From the NCBI GenBank assembly GCA_033439265.1, contig JAVTVX010000021.1, positions 16,209,001 through 16,273,000 on the forward strand: 64,000 nucleotides of DNA, in the 5' to 3' direction. The stretch is from Dillenia suffruticosa (taxonomy: Eukaryota; Streptophyta; Magnoliopsida; Dilleniales; Dilleniaceae). Positions within the stretch are counted from its first letter, which is position 1; each line of letters opens with the position of its first letter. Shown piece after piece: positions 36,424 to 54,162 of this stretch. A program made the position numbers and the translations under genes. The notes below the pieces were generated by a model. It was not told where the DNA came from, searched no databases, and worked only from the letters and a program-made list of their open reading frames with translations.

Positions 36424-37815
36424 CTACCTCCTCGAACTCAAAAGGTGACTATACATCTTCACTAAAGCCTTTGAGAAATTTGTTAAGGACTGGAAAACAA
36501 TGAAAAATCCATACTGCAACTCATCTGAGATGTGTTTGTCCATTTTAGAATCCACCAACTCCTCACCTTGGTAAATCCAAGTTCTCATATGCCGCTCAAA
36601 GGTTTTCATAGCAAAAGCGACCTCATCCTGTGGCAGTCTTTTCATGAACAATAACCAATGGCTGCAGATTTTGACCAATGGAGGGCTGTCTGCTTTGGCT
36701 TGAGAGTTGAAATTGAAATCCATGTCTAAAGTTGTGAATTTTGAAAGCCATCCATGAAGTACTTCCACGAAAGCTTTTTGTGCTGCAATGTACTTAACAA
36801 AACATTTGTGCCAATTCTGAAATTCAGCCTCAACCTGAAGTGCTGCGATTCGCTGAGCTTCATTACATGATTTTTGATGATCAAAGAAGCTAAAGGATGT
36901 CACATTGTCCAATGTCTTCTTCTGGATCTTATGGGATTCAAGCATTATCCTCCAAGATTTTGATTGACTGCACAACAACGAAGTACACTATAATTTGAGC
37001 ATAGGAAAACTTAGTTGAGGTCATTTTAGTTCAGGTCATTCTTTTGTGTTTCACTTCCTTACCTATGCAACAACTCAAGAATTTGTGGCTCCAACTCTTT
37101 GTTTACCATGTTCTGAATCATGGCTTTTTTAGCCTTTGCGCTTTGGATGGAGACTTTCATCTTGGACTCCATTTCCTCTTTTGCTTCTTTGACTTTTCCT
37201 GCTGCAGCACATTGATTTTTCAGTCGTGAGCATGTTCTTTCATATTGTTTCCTTTGCTTGTGTACTACCTGAGAGCCATAGGAACAACTGTGCCTTAATA
37301 TAAGTTAGAAAGTTAGTATACTTTGTCAATGATGGAGGCTAAGTTGGTAAGCTTCAAGAATGGAAGTCTCGTTATCTTATGTAATGTCGTTCTTTGAAGA
37401 TCATGGAAAATGAATTTTGATAATGGGCATGATGGAAATGAACACATCACATCGATTTTTCCATACTCTTGTCACTGCCCATGCAGAAAATAGGGCATAA
37501 TTTTGAAGATGGAACTACATAAACTAGCTTTAGCAAATGAGCATACCTTAATCTCTTCAAAAAGTTTCTTCTCCCACAGGTATAAATTCTTCAGAGTTTG
37601 TGTGTAGGATTTGAAATCAAATTGTCCACAAATATCGAGCGAAACACCATGATGTTGTCCACGTAATGATGAGGTTCTAAAGCTTGATCTAAGACTACTA
37701 CGAGATGATTCAAACAATGGTGATTGCTGCAATGTGATAGACTCCTTGAGCTTAGCTTTCTTCTCTGCATTCCCACCGATTGATTTTAAAAGGGAAAAGC
37801 ACATTATCTGTTTCA

Positions 37816-37864
<49 letters not shown>

Positions 37865-38792
37865 TTCTATATAGCTGGTTCTAATAGGACAGTGGCGCAG
37901 CATGCACAACTATAGAGATTCACAAACAATCAAAGTTGAACCGACTATGAGGTGCTCAAGCTTAGGTCGTTCGCATGATAAACAGGCCTACAGTTTGTGC
38001 TTGTGCTTGACTGTGCTTTTTCAAACTATCTAGTATTGAAATTCATGCAAAGCAAATTGTGTCCCTCAAGGACAGCTCAAGCGGTAGAGCCTCCCCACTA
38101 CCATTCTCTCTTCCCCGGTTCGAACCCGTTTGATTGCATTTCATTGTACCAAAAAAAAAAAATGCAAAGCAAATTGTGTCTGACATTAAGAAATGCTCAC
38201 CATCCATTTCATCCTGACCAAGACCCAGGCAAACATCGGTAGCTGCATCATAAGCAATGTTGAAACATTGCTCAACATCTTTCAATGCTTCCACCAATTC
38301 CCATTTTCTCAATGACAAACTCCTATCAAAAACTTGTTCTCCATCTTTCACTTCCTTCTCAACCTCACTTCCTTCTTCAATCTCCACCTTCTGATCATCA
38401 CTGGACATTGGATCACACCCGTTGATTACATCTGCAAAAGGGTTAGTAAAGAATTCTAATCCAGAATCCATCTGCGGTGATGGCATTGGTGGAGGTGTTC
38501 GCGTATATAGTTGACTATGAACATGTTCTTCTGCCTCATGACTTTGATGTTCTTTTGAAGAATCATGTGTTTTGAGATGAATGCTTTCTGGGTTTTGCTT
38601 AATGGAGGTTGAATTGTCATGCGTGGAGATGAAGAATTTGATCGAGGCTGAAACTGCATAGAGAGCTTGGCAGTAATCAGAGTAAGTTTGCGCAAGAGTA
38701 TCTCCTTTCTCCATTGCTGACTCTAATGTACTTTTTCTCTTCCTGAAAATTGAGACTACTATTTGTTCTTCTTTTGAAGCTTGGCAACCCAT
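36424..38792 (-). CDS. DUF630/DUF632 protein (NRG2-like), intact myristoylation motif
   Basis: Four coding exons on the minus strand: 38792-38201, 37764-37547, 37268-37063 and 36967-36424, totalling 519 residues, GT-AG with frame kept. The start MGCQASKEEQ has the N-myristoylation/palmitoylation pattern (Gly2, Cys3, Ser6), predicting membrane attachment. DUF630 occupies about residues 1-57; a variable linker with PPPMPSPQ follows. DUF632 begins near LKNLYLWEKKLFEEIK and continues through KQRKQYERTCSRLKNQ, NKELEPQILELLH and FQNWHKCFVKYIAAQKAF. Intron phases (1, 0, 2) equal those of the neighbouring plus-strand gene, so the two are paralogues formed by an inverted duplication. Family role: NRG2-type regulators of nitrate response or related leaf and stress functions; a specific role cannot be assigned. 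A SINE sits in intron 1. Confidence 0.88.
37817..37861. repeat. (AT)n microsatellite in intron 1
   Basis: Long TA/AT tract within intron 1 of the minus-strand DUF630/632 gene, about 50 bp upstream (in transcript sense) of exon 2. Confidence 0.9.
38045..38180 (+). mobile_element. Short tRNA-derived SINE with 19-bp target-site duplication
   Basis: A 98-bp body (38064-38161) ends in an 11-base A tail and is flanked by perfect 19-bp direct repeats ATGCAAAGCAAATTGTGTC at 38045-38063 and 38162-38180. Inside are RNA polymerase III promoter boxes: an A box AGCTCAAGCGG at 38074-38084 and a perfect B box GGTTCGAACCC at 38117-38127, spaced as in tRNA genes. Target duplication, A tail and internal promoter together define a SINE. 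It lies in intron 1 of the minus-strand DUF630/632 gene, in antisense orientation to it, 21 bp from the exon 1 splice donor. The perfect duplication means the insertion is young. The family is not recognised. Confidence 0.9.
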
Positions 38793-39319
38793 CTGTGAGC
38801 TTTCCTATCCTTTGTGAAGAGAAAAGTTTTTGTTAACATAATTTACCACCAAACTCACAAAAACTAACAAGAGGATTTTCCTCGTAATGATTATCATTCT
38901 TTTACTTTTTCTAAATTTTGTCAAGATCCCTTAATTCAGGAGGAGATACAAACTTGAGAATTGAGATTTTAAAGGGCAACGTGGGAGTTTGTTTTGAATT
39001 TTTAGAGAAATAGAGGGAGATATTTAGTGAAGGAAGAATTGGAGGGTGCTGATTTATTTTTTCACACCTTTGATTTTATTCTATTTAATATATAAGAATA
39101 TTTGGACTAATTTCTGTCTAATTTCTATCTGACTACTTTCTGTCTCACAAAACAAAAAAGGAAAAAGAAAAGAAAGTTGTAAATTTCATATCTTAAGCAT
39201 CAATGTAGTATGAGAAAACAATAGTATGAGAGTGTAATCATTAGATTTTTCCTCTTTCAATTTATTAACCATGTAAATAAGTGGCGGGAGAGGTAATACA
39301 TGTCGGTCCGATTGATTGA

Positions 39320-39361
<42 letters not shown>

Positions 39362-40122
39362 GCAACCATATCAAACTATGTAAAAAAAATTTATAATAAT
39401 TTTTATATAAATATTAATTATTCTATTAAAATAAAAGAATAATAATCTTTTATAATAAAAATTTAAAATAGTTCAAATATGTAGTTGTTAATTATAAGTC
39501 AAATAATATAAAAATAAAAATTATAATTAAATAAGTAAATAATTTATTAAATATGGATAAACATGTTAATATAAAAAAATATAAGGATTTGTTGTATTAA
39601 TATTAATTGATTTATTATATTGAGACGTTTTATAATCGAGAAATATTTTGAAAATATTTTAAAAATGAAAAACATTAATGCTTAGAAATTTTTGCTCATA
39701 AAAAATGCTCACGATTTAAATTTGCTTTAAAGAGCTGGCATAGCCCAAAAGCCGACCTTAATGGCATACTTCCTATTAGCAAATTCTCCCGGAAGAAGCC
39801 CAAAGCTAGTTGATTGTCCATGTTAATACTCATTGTGCAACACAAACACAAACAGTCGATCACCAAAGGTTGCTTGATACCCTTAGTTCGATATGCACAA
39901 GGGGAAATCATTCTGATCTTGTAAAAGAAACTCAATGCTAGTTCAGGATTGACATCTTAGAACTTTACATGTCCATTAACATTAGTCGAACATAATTCAA
40001 AAGGGTTCATTATCAAATACATTCTATTTGTACAATGTGCAGATACACATCCTGAAAGCATGGCATCATCAAGTGGAAATCATTATGGATCTCCGGAGTC
40101 TGGATTATTACATCATTTAAGC
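38793..40122. other. Upstream of DUF630/632 gene 2 and downstream of CPP1
   Basis: Holds the promoter of the minus-strand DUF630/632 gene and probably the CPP1 3' untranslated region. A 31-base T run lies at 39322-39352. The open frame on the minus strand at 39696-39935 resembles nothing known and probably lies in the CPP1 3' region. Confidence 0.5.
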
Positions 40123-43100
40123 CTACCTCAGATACAGAGAGACCAAGAATTGAGAGAAGAGTATAAATTCGCTAACTACCGTGGCAGGAGAGTGTATGCC
40201 GAGAAATGGGACTATGTCTACCTGCAACCAATTCTCAACCACTGAACCCACCATCGCACCAGCCACAAGCCCACCTATGGTTATAACAGTTGCCTTCCCT
40301 GAAAATATATGACTCGATCACTCTCAAAATTCCTCATGAAAGCAAAACAATAAGGAGAATTGTAAGGAGAATTGGAAAACTGAAATATGTTGGAAAATGC
40401 AAAGAGACTTGGGCAATAGCAATCGATCCGCTAGGGACATGTTCTGCACAATTAGGTTAGATTCCCTCTCCTTGATTATCTATCTTTGTAAACGAACTAC
40501 GTAAACACATTTGTATGTAGAACTTAACATCCTCAAACTACAACCACAACAACTGGTAAAGTAGATGATTGGCCTTTGAATGAAATGCTACAATAAATAA
40601 CATCGTCATTTTCCCTAGCTGATTTTTCCATAACACAGTCACCGATGTCATCACATACCATGTCATTTCCCGAGCTGAAGTTTCCACCGATGTCATCACA
40701 TATTATGTACAGTCGTAACTGTGAAATTATCTCTTATTGCTCAACTCGGGAACCAACCCAACAGCTAGTTGAGTTTAAATTGCGAGCTTTCCTCTGATTT
40801 TTTCTCCTTTCATGGTGAAATATTTCACCTCATCACCATGTCCTTTCTGTTTATTTCACTTTAACTCTTTTTTTTTTGGGGGGGGGGGCGGAGATTTATA
40901 ATTCTATCCTTGGTGGCATTCATTCAACCATTTAATCTCTTGCATCACGTATCTTCTGTGGGGGATCATTTTGTTTCCAGGAAGTATATTCTTTTCAGAA
41001 TGCCTAATTTCTTGTACAGCCATTCATGTTAACACCCTTATAGTTTTACCGTAGCATTTTCCAAATACACTTTCCGCATTATAAAGCGTTGTAAGATATA
41101 GTTGTTCTGTAAAACAACATTTTCAAAACGGAGGTTCTCTGAACACTTCCAAAATATGCTCCACAAATGGATTTAACACTTTCCTCAATTTATAAAACTT
41201 CAGAAATAACACCTAATCTAGTTTCATTAACTAAGGAAGTTAATAAGTTATCTACACTGAAGACCTCTTCCTGTAGATGTCTTGCCATTTGTCCATAAAA
41301 TGTCTACTTTAACCCCATCAACAGTTGCTAGGATTCAGGAGCAGGATCAACATGGAAAACAAAGAATACATGTTCTGTTTGGCAAAGCTCAACTTCGGCC
41401 TGATTAGCCTCTATCTGCATCTATTTTTGTCCAATTTTTTCAGCTAAGGTGAAATTCTTGGAAGGAAATATCCAGTTTAGCAAATAAAAGTCAAATTTCT
41501 CTATAAAATTGATTTATTTAATCATTCTATCAATAAGTTTTTCATTGAAAACCCCAACCTACCTTCAACTTTAGACCCATAACGTTGGGGGCAAATACTT
41601 CATTCCTAGAACCAAAAGAAAATGCTGGTCAAATAATCAAATTTTTTAAAACAAAGATGAGCTGCCTTACACCAAATATTTTCTACCTCAACTTCTCAAC
41701 ATCCTCCATAGCCTAACAAAGTAAGTTTAAAACTAGAGTGGCCATAAACCATGCCATCAACATTCAACATCATTTACTTCAGAGTAATACCAACCTTCAT
41801 TTGATGTCATAAATTACCATGCCTAAGGTAAAAAAAAAATGAAGACACTTTTTCTGTAAGACTTGATAATGTGACTAGTCACAGAGGGACCAAATGGTAG
41901 CATGAAACAGTATTGCCTGCAAGCAGGAGAACAAACAGTTTGGCATTATGATGTTTAACTATTAAATGATGTCCTAAGTTGTGTCAATGCCATGAATTTA
42001 GTGAGCATACTGGTAAGAAGAATTGGTCATAGTGATGTAAACTAACTTGCTTCACTTGTTGGCACAAGATCACATAAATTTACAGCCAACAAGCAGACAT
42101 CATAAGGAATATCATGAAGCAAAGAACCAAACTGCGAGGTTAATTTCCATAAGTTTTCTGACATTATAAATCAAGCAAGGACTCATTAAAATCTGATGGT
42201 AAAAGTTCAACCCTTTGTCACCTTTGCAATAAAAGGACCTCCTTCCTTGATTTTCTCAACTAAAAGATCTTTGAATTTTTTTCCGTGAAAGGTAGAAGTG
42301 ATAAAATAGAAAACTTTTACCAATAATATTTAGCATTCTTTGTAATTGAAAACTAATGATAGAACAGCTATAAAATTTCTTACCTAACTTCACATTCCTT
42401 TTGGTCATGAAGTACAAGGATGCTCCAAAACCACTTGCCAAGATCAGCCCTGGTACATCAGCCCCAGTATAAAGCCCTGCAGAAGATGCGGAAGATCCAT
42501 TCACATAAGTCAAAACCATTAAAGCTCCATATACACCTGCCTGGATGCCCAAGTCTCCAGTAGTAGGCGTTTCAACTGAAACTGTTGACTTCTTTACAGT
42601 AGCCTGCAACCACTGAGGCATGGATCCAATCCCAGGAGGACTTACAGGCTTCACATCAGCATAACGAATACTGCTGCTAGCAACTTTTCCAGCTCGTCGC
42701 TGTGTCAAGCTCTGCATAAGCAACATATCATATGCAGCCTCCACCTGAAACCCGTTTACCAAATTAGTTTCATTTCATTTCTTGGTATATGGTAGGTCAC
42801 TATATAAATTATTCCTTCCAAAATAACTCGGTTGTATCAGTGATCAGCATAATGAGAAAGCTGTTGACAAAAGAAGACAAGAAACCAAACACATTTAACT
42901 GTAAACTACAAAATCTCCATTACACAAACCAACAGATTTCTATACTCTGAAGAACTCGTCATGCTTTACATGCAAAAAACAAAAAGTGAAAAGGATGACT
43001 ATTACAAAATGATGTTCTTCTCAAGTCATTTTCAACTCTTGATTTGGACAGTAGTTTGGAAATAAAAAAAAAAAATCACATCCTTACAAGATGTTTTGAC

Positions 43101-44044
43101 AAACAGTTTCCAATAATGCATCACCAAAGTTTGTTCTCACTACGCAACAACAAACCCCGGCATAGAAAAGAAGATGCAATAGTTACCTTCAACCAGTTTC
43201 AAGACCAATAGCCAAGCTGAACAAACAAGATTTTGGCAATTGAAAATGCCTAAGCCCCAAATTTATGAACTTTGATTTAATCTATTGTCTTCACAATGAT
43301 TGCAAAGCACAAACTTGAGGGTCCTAAGATAAAATTCTAGAACCCTATTGGCTAAATCAGCTCCTTTTCTTTCACTGCATTCACAATACAGAATAGACCC
43401 ACTTCATAAAATAACAGTCCAAAATCGAAAAAGCAAACAAGAGTTTTTCATTTTTTCTTCTATTATTATTTATTTATATAAGAAATGACTATTGAAATTG
43501 AATAATCCCCAGGTTTTCTTTAGCTTCACATGATTAAACTTATCACCAATCATCTACTTAAGTGTAGAAGAAAAATTCATTAAAAACAACCAAACCCCAT
43601 ATACTTAAAATTAACAAATTCCAAAAAAATCTGCGAAACCTATCAAAATTTCAACATCAAAAGTAAATCAAAATTTGTTTTTCTTTTCTTGAGTTAACAC
43701 AAAGGAAAAGATTGAAGCTTGGATTGAACCTGAGCAATGGCGTCTTTGTCATCATTACAAGTAGCGAGAATAGAGTTCTTGGCCCTCAGAATATCATCAA
43801 ATGACGCGTTTTCGGAGACTCCGAGGAGCTTGAGAGCATTTTCAACGGTCATCCCCGTCGGTGCCGGCTCATCGGCTCTTGAGCCGGCGAGGGCGACGAC
43901 TAAAGTGGAAGTAGTCCGGTTCAATGAGCGCTTGGTCGGTAAAACCAGGCCGGACCATGTCCTGTTGGACCGGGGATACAGTGAAGGACGACGGAGTAGT
44001 GAACCGGTCGGTGAATTGGGCCGGACGGAGAGAGAAGCGGCCAT
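40123..44044 (-). CDS. CPP1: CPP1, chaperone-like protein of POR1, chloroplast
   Basis: Three exons on the minus strand: 44044-43730, 42744-42384 and 40298-40123, totalling 283 residues, GT-AG with frame kept. The first 50-60 residues are Ser/Arg/Pro-rich with few acidic residues, a typical plastid transit peptide. A J-like domain follows, with VENALKLLGVSENASFDDIL and VEAAYDMLLMQSLTQRRAGK. The C-terminal half has hydrophobic membrane segments around GIQAGVYGALMVLTYV, VPGLILASGFGASLYFM, ATVITIGGLVAGAMVGSVVE and the final FILFSQFLVSLYL. In Arabidopsis this protein (also called CDF1) stabilises protochlorophyllide oxidoreductase in plastid membranes, supporting chlorophyll synthesis. It lacks the HPD motif of true J proteins, as the family does. 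Intron 2 is about 2.1 kb and contains no recognisable gene. Confidence 0.93.
40870..40891. repeat. T run followed by G run in CPP1 intron 2
   Basis: A T tract passes directly into a run of about 11 G and then CGG, the same T-then-G pattern as at 13395 and 29481. Confidence 0.85.
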
Positions 44045-45436
44045 TATTTGGGGAAAGATATGAGTTTTTTGTTTTTTCGATTTTGTGCTGGTGGGGTTTT
44101 GTTGTTTTCTGCTTCAAAATCAGAGGCTAGTTTTGGGTTTTAAGAAAATAGTAAGCAAAAAAACAAAATTGTGGAATTTGATGGCTTGAGCGAGAAAGAG
44201 AGAGAGGAGAGGAGGGGACTAGGAAATGGGGCATATGTTTTGCGTATATTGTGAGATGAGGACGATGATGATGGGCCATGTGTTGCTACGGGTAATGTAT
44301 GTATGTATGTATATGTCTAATTTATCCGCAGGGTCTTGGTAGTAGCCTCACACTTGTGTATGTCTTTACTGATATATTAAGGAAAGTTAAGGTTGTCTTT
44401 TAGAATTAAAAATTATATATATATTTTTGTAAAAATTTTAACTTTTTTTAAATATCTTAAAGTTTCATCATTTTAATTTTTGTATGACCATGTGAATACT
44501 CCAAAAATCATTTTAATTTTTTCGATAAAATCACAAATTAATAACATCGAAAGTGATTATTTTTTATTTTATTTTATCTCTTTAAGATATCCTACTGACT
44601 TACAAAAATAATAATTTAATAAAAAATATTTTTTTGGTTAAAAATTAGTAAAAATAAAGATAAAGTTAGACAAATTGGATCAATTTTTAAACCCCCCCCC
44701 CAAAAAAAAAGGTCTTGTCATGTTGTAAGCACAACGAAGTCTTGCCCAACTAAGCTCTGTTTTCGTCTTTCAGCAAATTTCACAATTAATTATGATTTTT
44801 GTCTATAATTTCATATAATTGTTGGATGCATTACTTGGTCACTTTTTCAATTGATATATATATAATTCAGTATAATACATAGAAAATGTTTGGACACTTG
44901 CATCAATAAGAATAATTCATTTTGTGTTGACTAATTCAATGAGAGGAAATCTTGAAGGGCAATTATAAAATATTTTGTCTGGTATGATTTATTTGTTTTT
45001 TAGACAAGAAATCAACAGGCCAAAAACAGAGCACAGAGCACAGAGCACAGAGGGATTATAAGACTATAGGCAATTGATCAATGGCGTACGGCCTATTTCT
45101 CCTTAGATTATTTTATTTAAAAATTCTAGAATGACCAACTTCAAGCTCGAATTTGCTTATCCTTCTTTTGATGTGCTATACATTATTCCCCTTTGGACAG
45201 TTTGTTCTGAGACCTTCATATCAACCAGATGAAAACCATACCACTTTGTGTGCTGTGCATATGTTCTTGTTAATTTGTCAGTGAGCTGTTGGGAATAGAT
45301 GGGAGTCTGGACTATGCTAGCTTTCCTTGGATCTGGTAACCGATTCTAGGTACCACAATAGTTTTTCTTCTTTGTGATAGGAACTACCAGGTTCAAATTC
45401 CTAATGCAAGCAATGCCCGCACCGACCTTGATGATT
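44045..45436. other. CPP1 5' flank and AT-rich intergenic DNA
   Basis: Contains the CPP1 leader and promoter (GA-rich near 44190-44215), an ATGT repeat near 44295-44315, a C run followed by an A run at about 44692-44709, and a short GAGCACA tandem repeat near 45030. No gene seen. Confidence 0.55.
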
Positions 45437-46487
45437 CAAGTTGAACGCAATCTACGATCAGCATAAAGATGATGCTATGACAGTGTTGCAAGCTGACTTA
45501 GTCGGTATTACATTTATCCCCGTTGCAAAAGCGATGTCTTTCCTTTCAAAGTGCATCAAAGATTTTGGAAATGCTGCTGCAACTGACAAAGAAGTCAGAA
45601 GATATCCGAAATCCTTAACACACTTCTTTCCAGTAAGTTTTTTATGACCCCCTTGCTTTTTTCTATAGTATCATCTTTTAACACATTCTTGCTGTATATA
45701 TAATGTTGGAACATCACATAAGACCTCTCTTTCTTCCAAGTAAAAGGGTGGGGAGGGGCTATGAAATGCTACCCGTTCTGAGCATTACGATAAGGACCCC
45801 CGCCTGCTCTCGAATGTTCAGTTTGAGTCATAGTTGCCTCCCCTAGGGCGAGATAATTACCATAGCCTCAACAAAATGCCAGGTAGACCCTGAATTCCTA
45901 TAAAACATTAGGTCTGAGTTCCATTTCCTTTGGTTGGGCCTCAAACTTCAGACCTCAAGGTAATGGACGCATCCATCTGGGCAAACCATCTCAGTAGTAA
46001 CATCATATTGGACTTTATTTAAAAGACCTCAAACTCAGATGCGAAAAGAATTTCGTGTAAAAATTGATATTAGTGCGTTGATTCTCATTCTGATTCTGCT
46101 ATGATCTGATTCAAAGAAACACATCATTAGCCCCTTTTTTTGTGATTCGGTGATCTTAATGTCTGTATAATCCAAATTCTACATAATTTTGTCACTTGAA
46201 ATGGTCTCTTGCATTAAAGTTCACTTCTCCATTTCATTTTTCCCCATACGTGTCCATGGGGGGAGACTGGATAGTGACACGACATGGATCATGGTTGTCA
46301 GGAGAAATCCTATGTTGCAGGACTTGAAGCAGCCAACAGGGAGGTAGACTATCTCGAAGAAGGGAAAATTGCCAAGATAATACCCGTAGAAGAAGATGAG
46401 CCTCACATACAATCGCTTCGTAGACTCAACAGAAACCTTAACCAGATAGGAGACCAACTTCCATGGTCCAAGTATTTCCTCCAGTGA
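45437..46487 (+). pseudogene. 3' fragment of an FAD-dependent oxidoreductase gene
   Basis: Two exon-like pieces. The first (about 45437-45629) encodes LNAIYDQHKDDAMTVLQADL and VAKAMSFLSKCIKDFGNAA, ending RYPKSLTHFFP. The second (about 46264-46487) encodes GDWIVTRHGSW and then, in another frame, CQEKSYVAGLEAANREVDYL and IIPVEEDEPHIQSLRRLNRN, ending YFLQ and a stop. These resemble the C-terminal end of plant flavin amine-oxidase/phytoene-desaturase-like oxidoreductases, where GDWI and EKSYVxGLEAANR belong to the second FAD-contacting region. The N-terminal dinucleotide-binding fold is absent, part of the middle is missing and a frameshift separates GSW from QEKS. It is a truncated duplicate, not a working gene. 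The exact family name is remembered, not searched. Confidence 0.7.
45700..46010. other. Probable element inserted between the oxidoreductase fragments
   Basis: About 300 bp of GC-richer, non-coding sequence inside what was probably an intron of the broken oxidoreductase gene. Composition differs from the AT-rich surroundings. No terminal repeats were identified with confidence. Confidence 0.35.
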
Positions 46488-47430
46488 CTGAGTTCTGCAG
46501 GACTCTATTCTAGCTTGCCACCAAGCTCATCGAGCTCCTCATTCAGAGATGAGAAACTTCAACTTGGAATCAGTTGTTGATCTCGGTAAATCAATGGAAT
46601 AAATGCTGATGCTGCAGGACTGCCTGCTCTGCAAACAAGGCAACAACTATTCTTCATTGAAGCGGCTTTTCCTCCCAAACAAGTATAGAGTCATTTGTAT
46701 TTATTGTTTATATCCATCCATATATCATCATTACATATTTTAAGGTTTTATTATCATCACTTTGGATGACTAGCTCATAGATGGACTTTTATTTCAAGTA
46801 TTTATTTTGGCCAGTAAATTTCAAAAAAAAAAAAAAAAAAAAAAACCGGAGACAGAATCAAACATTCATATTAAATATATGCAATATAATATCTTTTTTA
46901 TATTAAATTCCTCGCCTGGGTTGGGGAACCTGCCCTCACTCTTCCTTTGCTCCCGGAGACACTTGAATTCGGTCTAAGCTCAAGGAGGAGTGGGGAGTGG
47001 TACTATGGGCTGTCCTCCTCTTGTTTTTTCTTTTTATATTTCATAATTACTTTTTTTAGTCTGCTGAAAAAAATATTTAAAGATAAATAATAAAATACAT
47101 GTACATAAGTAAATCTATTTTAAATAATTAATTTTTTATTTATAAACTATATTCAAATATGGAAAATAAAAGGCCGATACAATGCAAGAAAAAGAGAGAT
47201 ATTCCCCCAAAATAGGGAAAAGACAATTTCTGTAAATAAATAATACCGATTGATCTCATCAAACCAAAATAGAAAAATAAAATTGTGGTAAAAATGGTAT
47301 TCAGCTCAAAAATTGGAAAAACGACTAATTTCAATGGAGAGTTTCTGATTGAAAACGACGTCGTATTGATCCTCGCCCACTGTTCCAAAATGCTCGTAGA
47401 TATAAATCATTATTTATTGATTTTTAGCAC
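46488..47430. other. Intergenic DNA upstream of VHA-B
   Basis: AT-rich, with an A run at about 46826-46845 and no coding signal. The motif AAAACGACGTCGTA at 47352-47365 lies close to the likely VHA-B transcription start. Confidence 0.55.
47352..47365 (+). promoter_or_regulatory. ACGACGTCGT palindrome upstream of VHA-B
   Basis: Reads AAAACGACGTCGTA, a palindromic core with a central ACGT, about 200 bp before the predicted end of the first leader exon (47556). Related motifs occur at 9758-9770 and 59565-59578. A promoter role is inferred from position and recurrence. Confidence 0.45.
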
Positions 47431-47556
47431 ACAGAGATCGTTCGATATTCATATTCCTTCGTCCCAATCACATAATTCAACGGATCGCACTTTCGCACCC
47501 TCTCTCTCTCTCTCTCTCCCCATTTTCTTCATCCATACTGTTTCATAAAACCAAAG

Positions 47557-48467
47557 GTACGTTCCTTCTCTCTGTGTCTCTCTCTCTCTCACAGATCCAA
47601 CTCTCTATATTATATTCTCTTGAAATTAGTCTGTTCTTATCGTCAAATCTCGAAGTCTGGTTCCTCAATTCCAATTCAGTCTTACGTATGTATTCATAAT
47701 TCCGAGGCTTCATTTATCAATTTCTGATCAGTTGGTAAACCCGAAATCATTGATCATTAACTTATAATATCGTTTTCGATTCTGTGTGCTACAATGACTT
47801 TTTAGTTTGATTGAACTTGGGCATCGGTGATAGTGAATCCTCCCTTCTTTTTTGCCCTGGCTAGGATTTTGAATTTCGCGATCACTTTCATTAAAATGTT
47901 CAAAATTTTGCTATTCTGAGTTTGCCCTTCATTATTATTATTATTATTATTATTATTTTTAAAGAATTAAGAAAAGTGATGATATATCGGTAAGAGTACT
48001 TGGGCAAGATTTTTTTTTAAGTTATTATTTTAAAATTATATCTGAGGTTTTTAAATTTGTGATCATTTTAGGATTTTTATTTTTGTGAAATTAATGATTT
48101 TTCCCCCTTCATTGCTAATATTGAGTACTGAGATTTAAAACCTAGGAAAGGGAGGGGGAAGAAATTGTGAAGTTCCAAAATGATTACTTAATTTTAAGGG
48201 ATTGTTTAGAGATGATGGGAAAGTGATGGTCTAAGGTTCAGGCCTTGGAAATTGCTTTGGGGGAGGCCCAACCCTTTTATTCATGTGCTTGCCTAGTGCA
48301 TGTGGTTTTTATGCTGTTGTTTGTAAATGACGGACTTACCCTGTGCGTACCTTAAGGGGAGTGAATACAGATTCCCTTTGTTATTAAAGAAAAACAAGGG
48401 GCAATTGACTAATTTGATTTTGGTAGATTGTTAACACGTTTTGTGTGTATTTCACCTGTATATTCAG
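47557..48467 (+). other. 5' UTR intron of VHA-B
   Basis: The CT-rich leader ends CCAAAG|GTACG at 47556 and resumes after TATATTCAG at 48467, eight bases before the ATG at 48475. The intron is about 911 bp. Leader introns are common in plant housekeeping genes and often raise expression. Confidence 0.75.
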
Positions 48468-48474
48468 GTCAAAC

Positions 48475-54162
<5,688 letters not shown>

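Noticed and set aside
38043-38242. Plus-strand ORF overlapping the SINE
   Set aside because: It reads through the SINE, its A tail and antisense DUF630/632 exon sequence, so it is not a gene.
39696-39935. 79-residue minus-strand open frame downstream of CPP1
   Set aside because: No recognisable domain; the position fits the CPP1 3' untranslated region.
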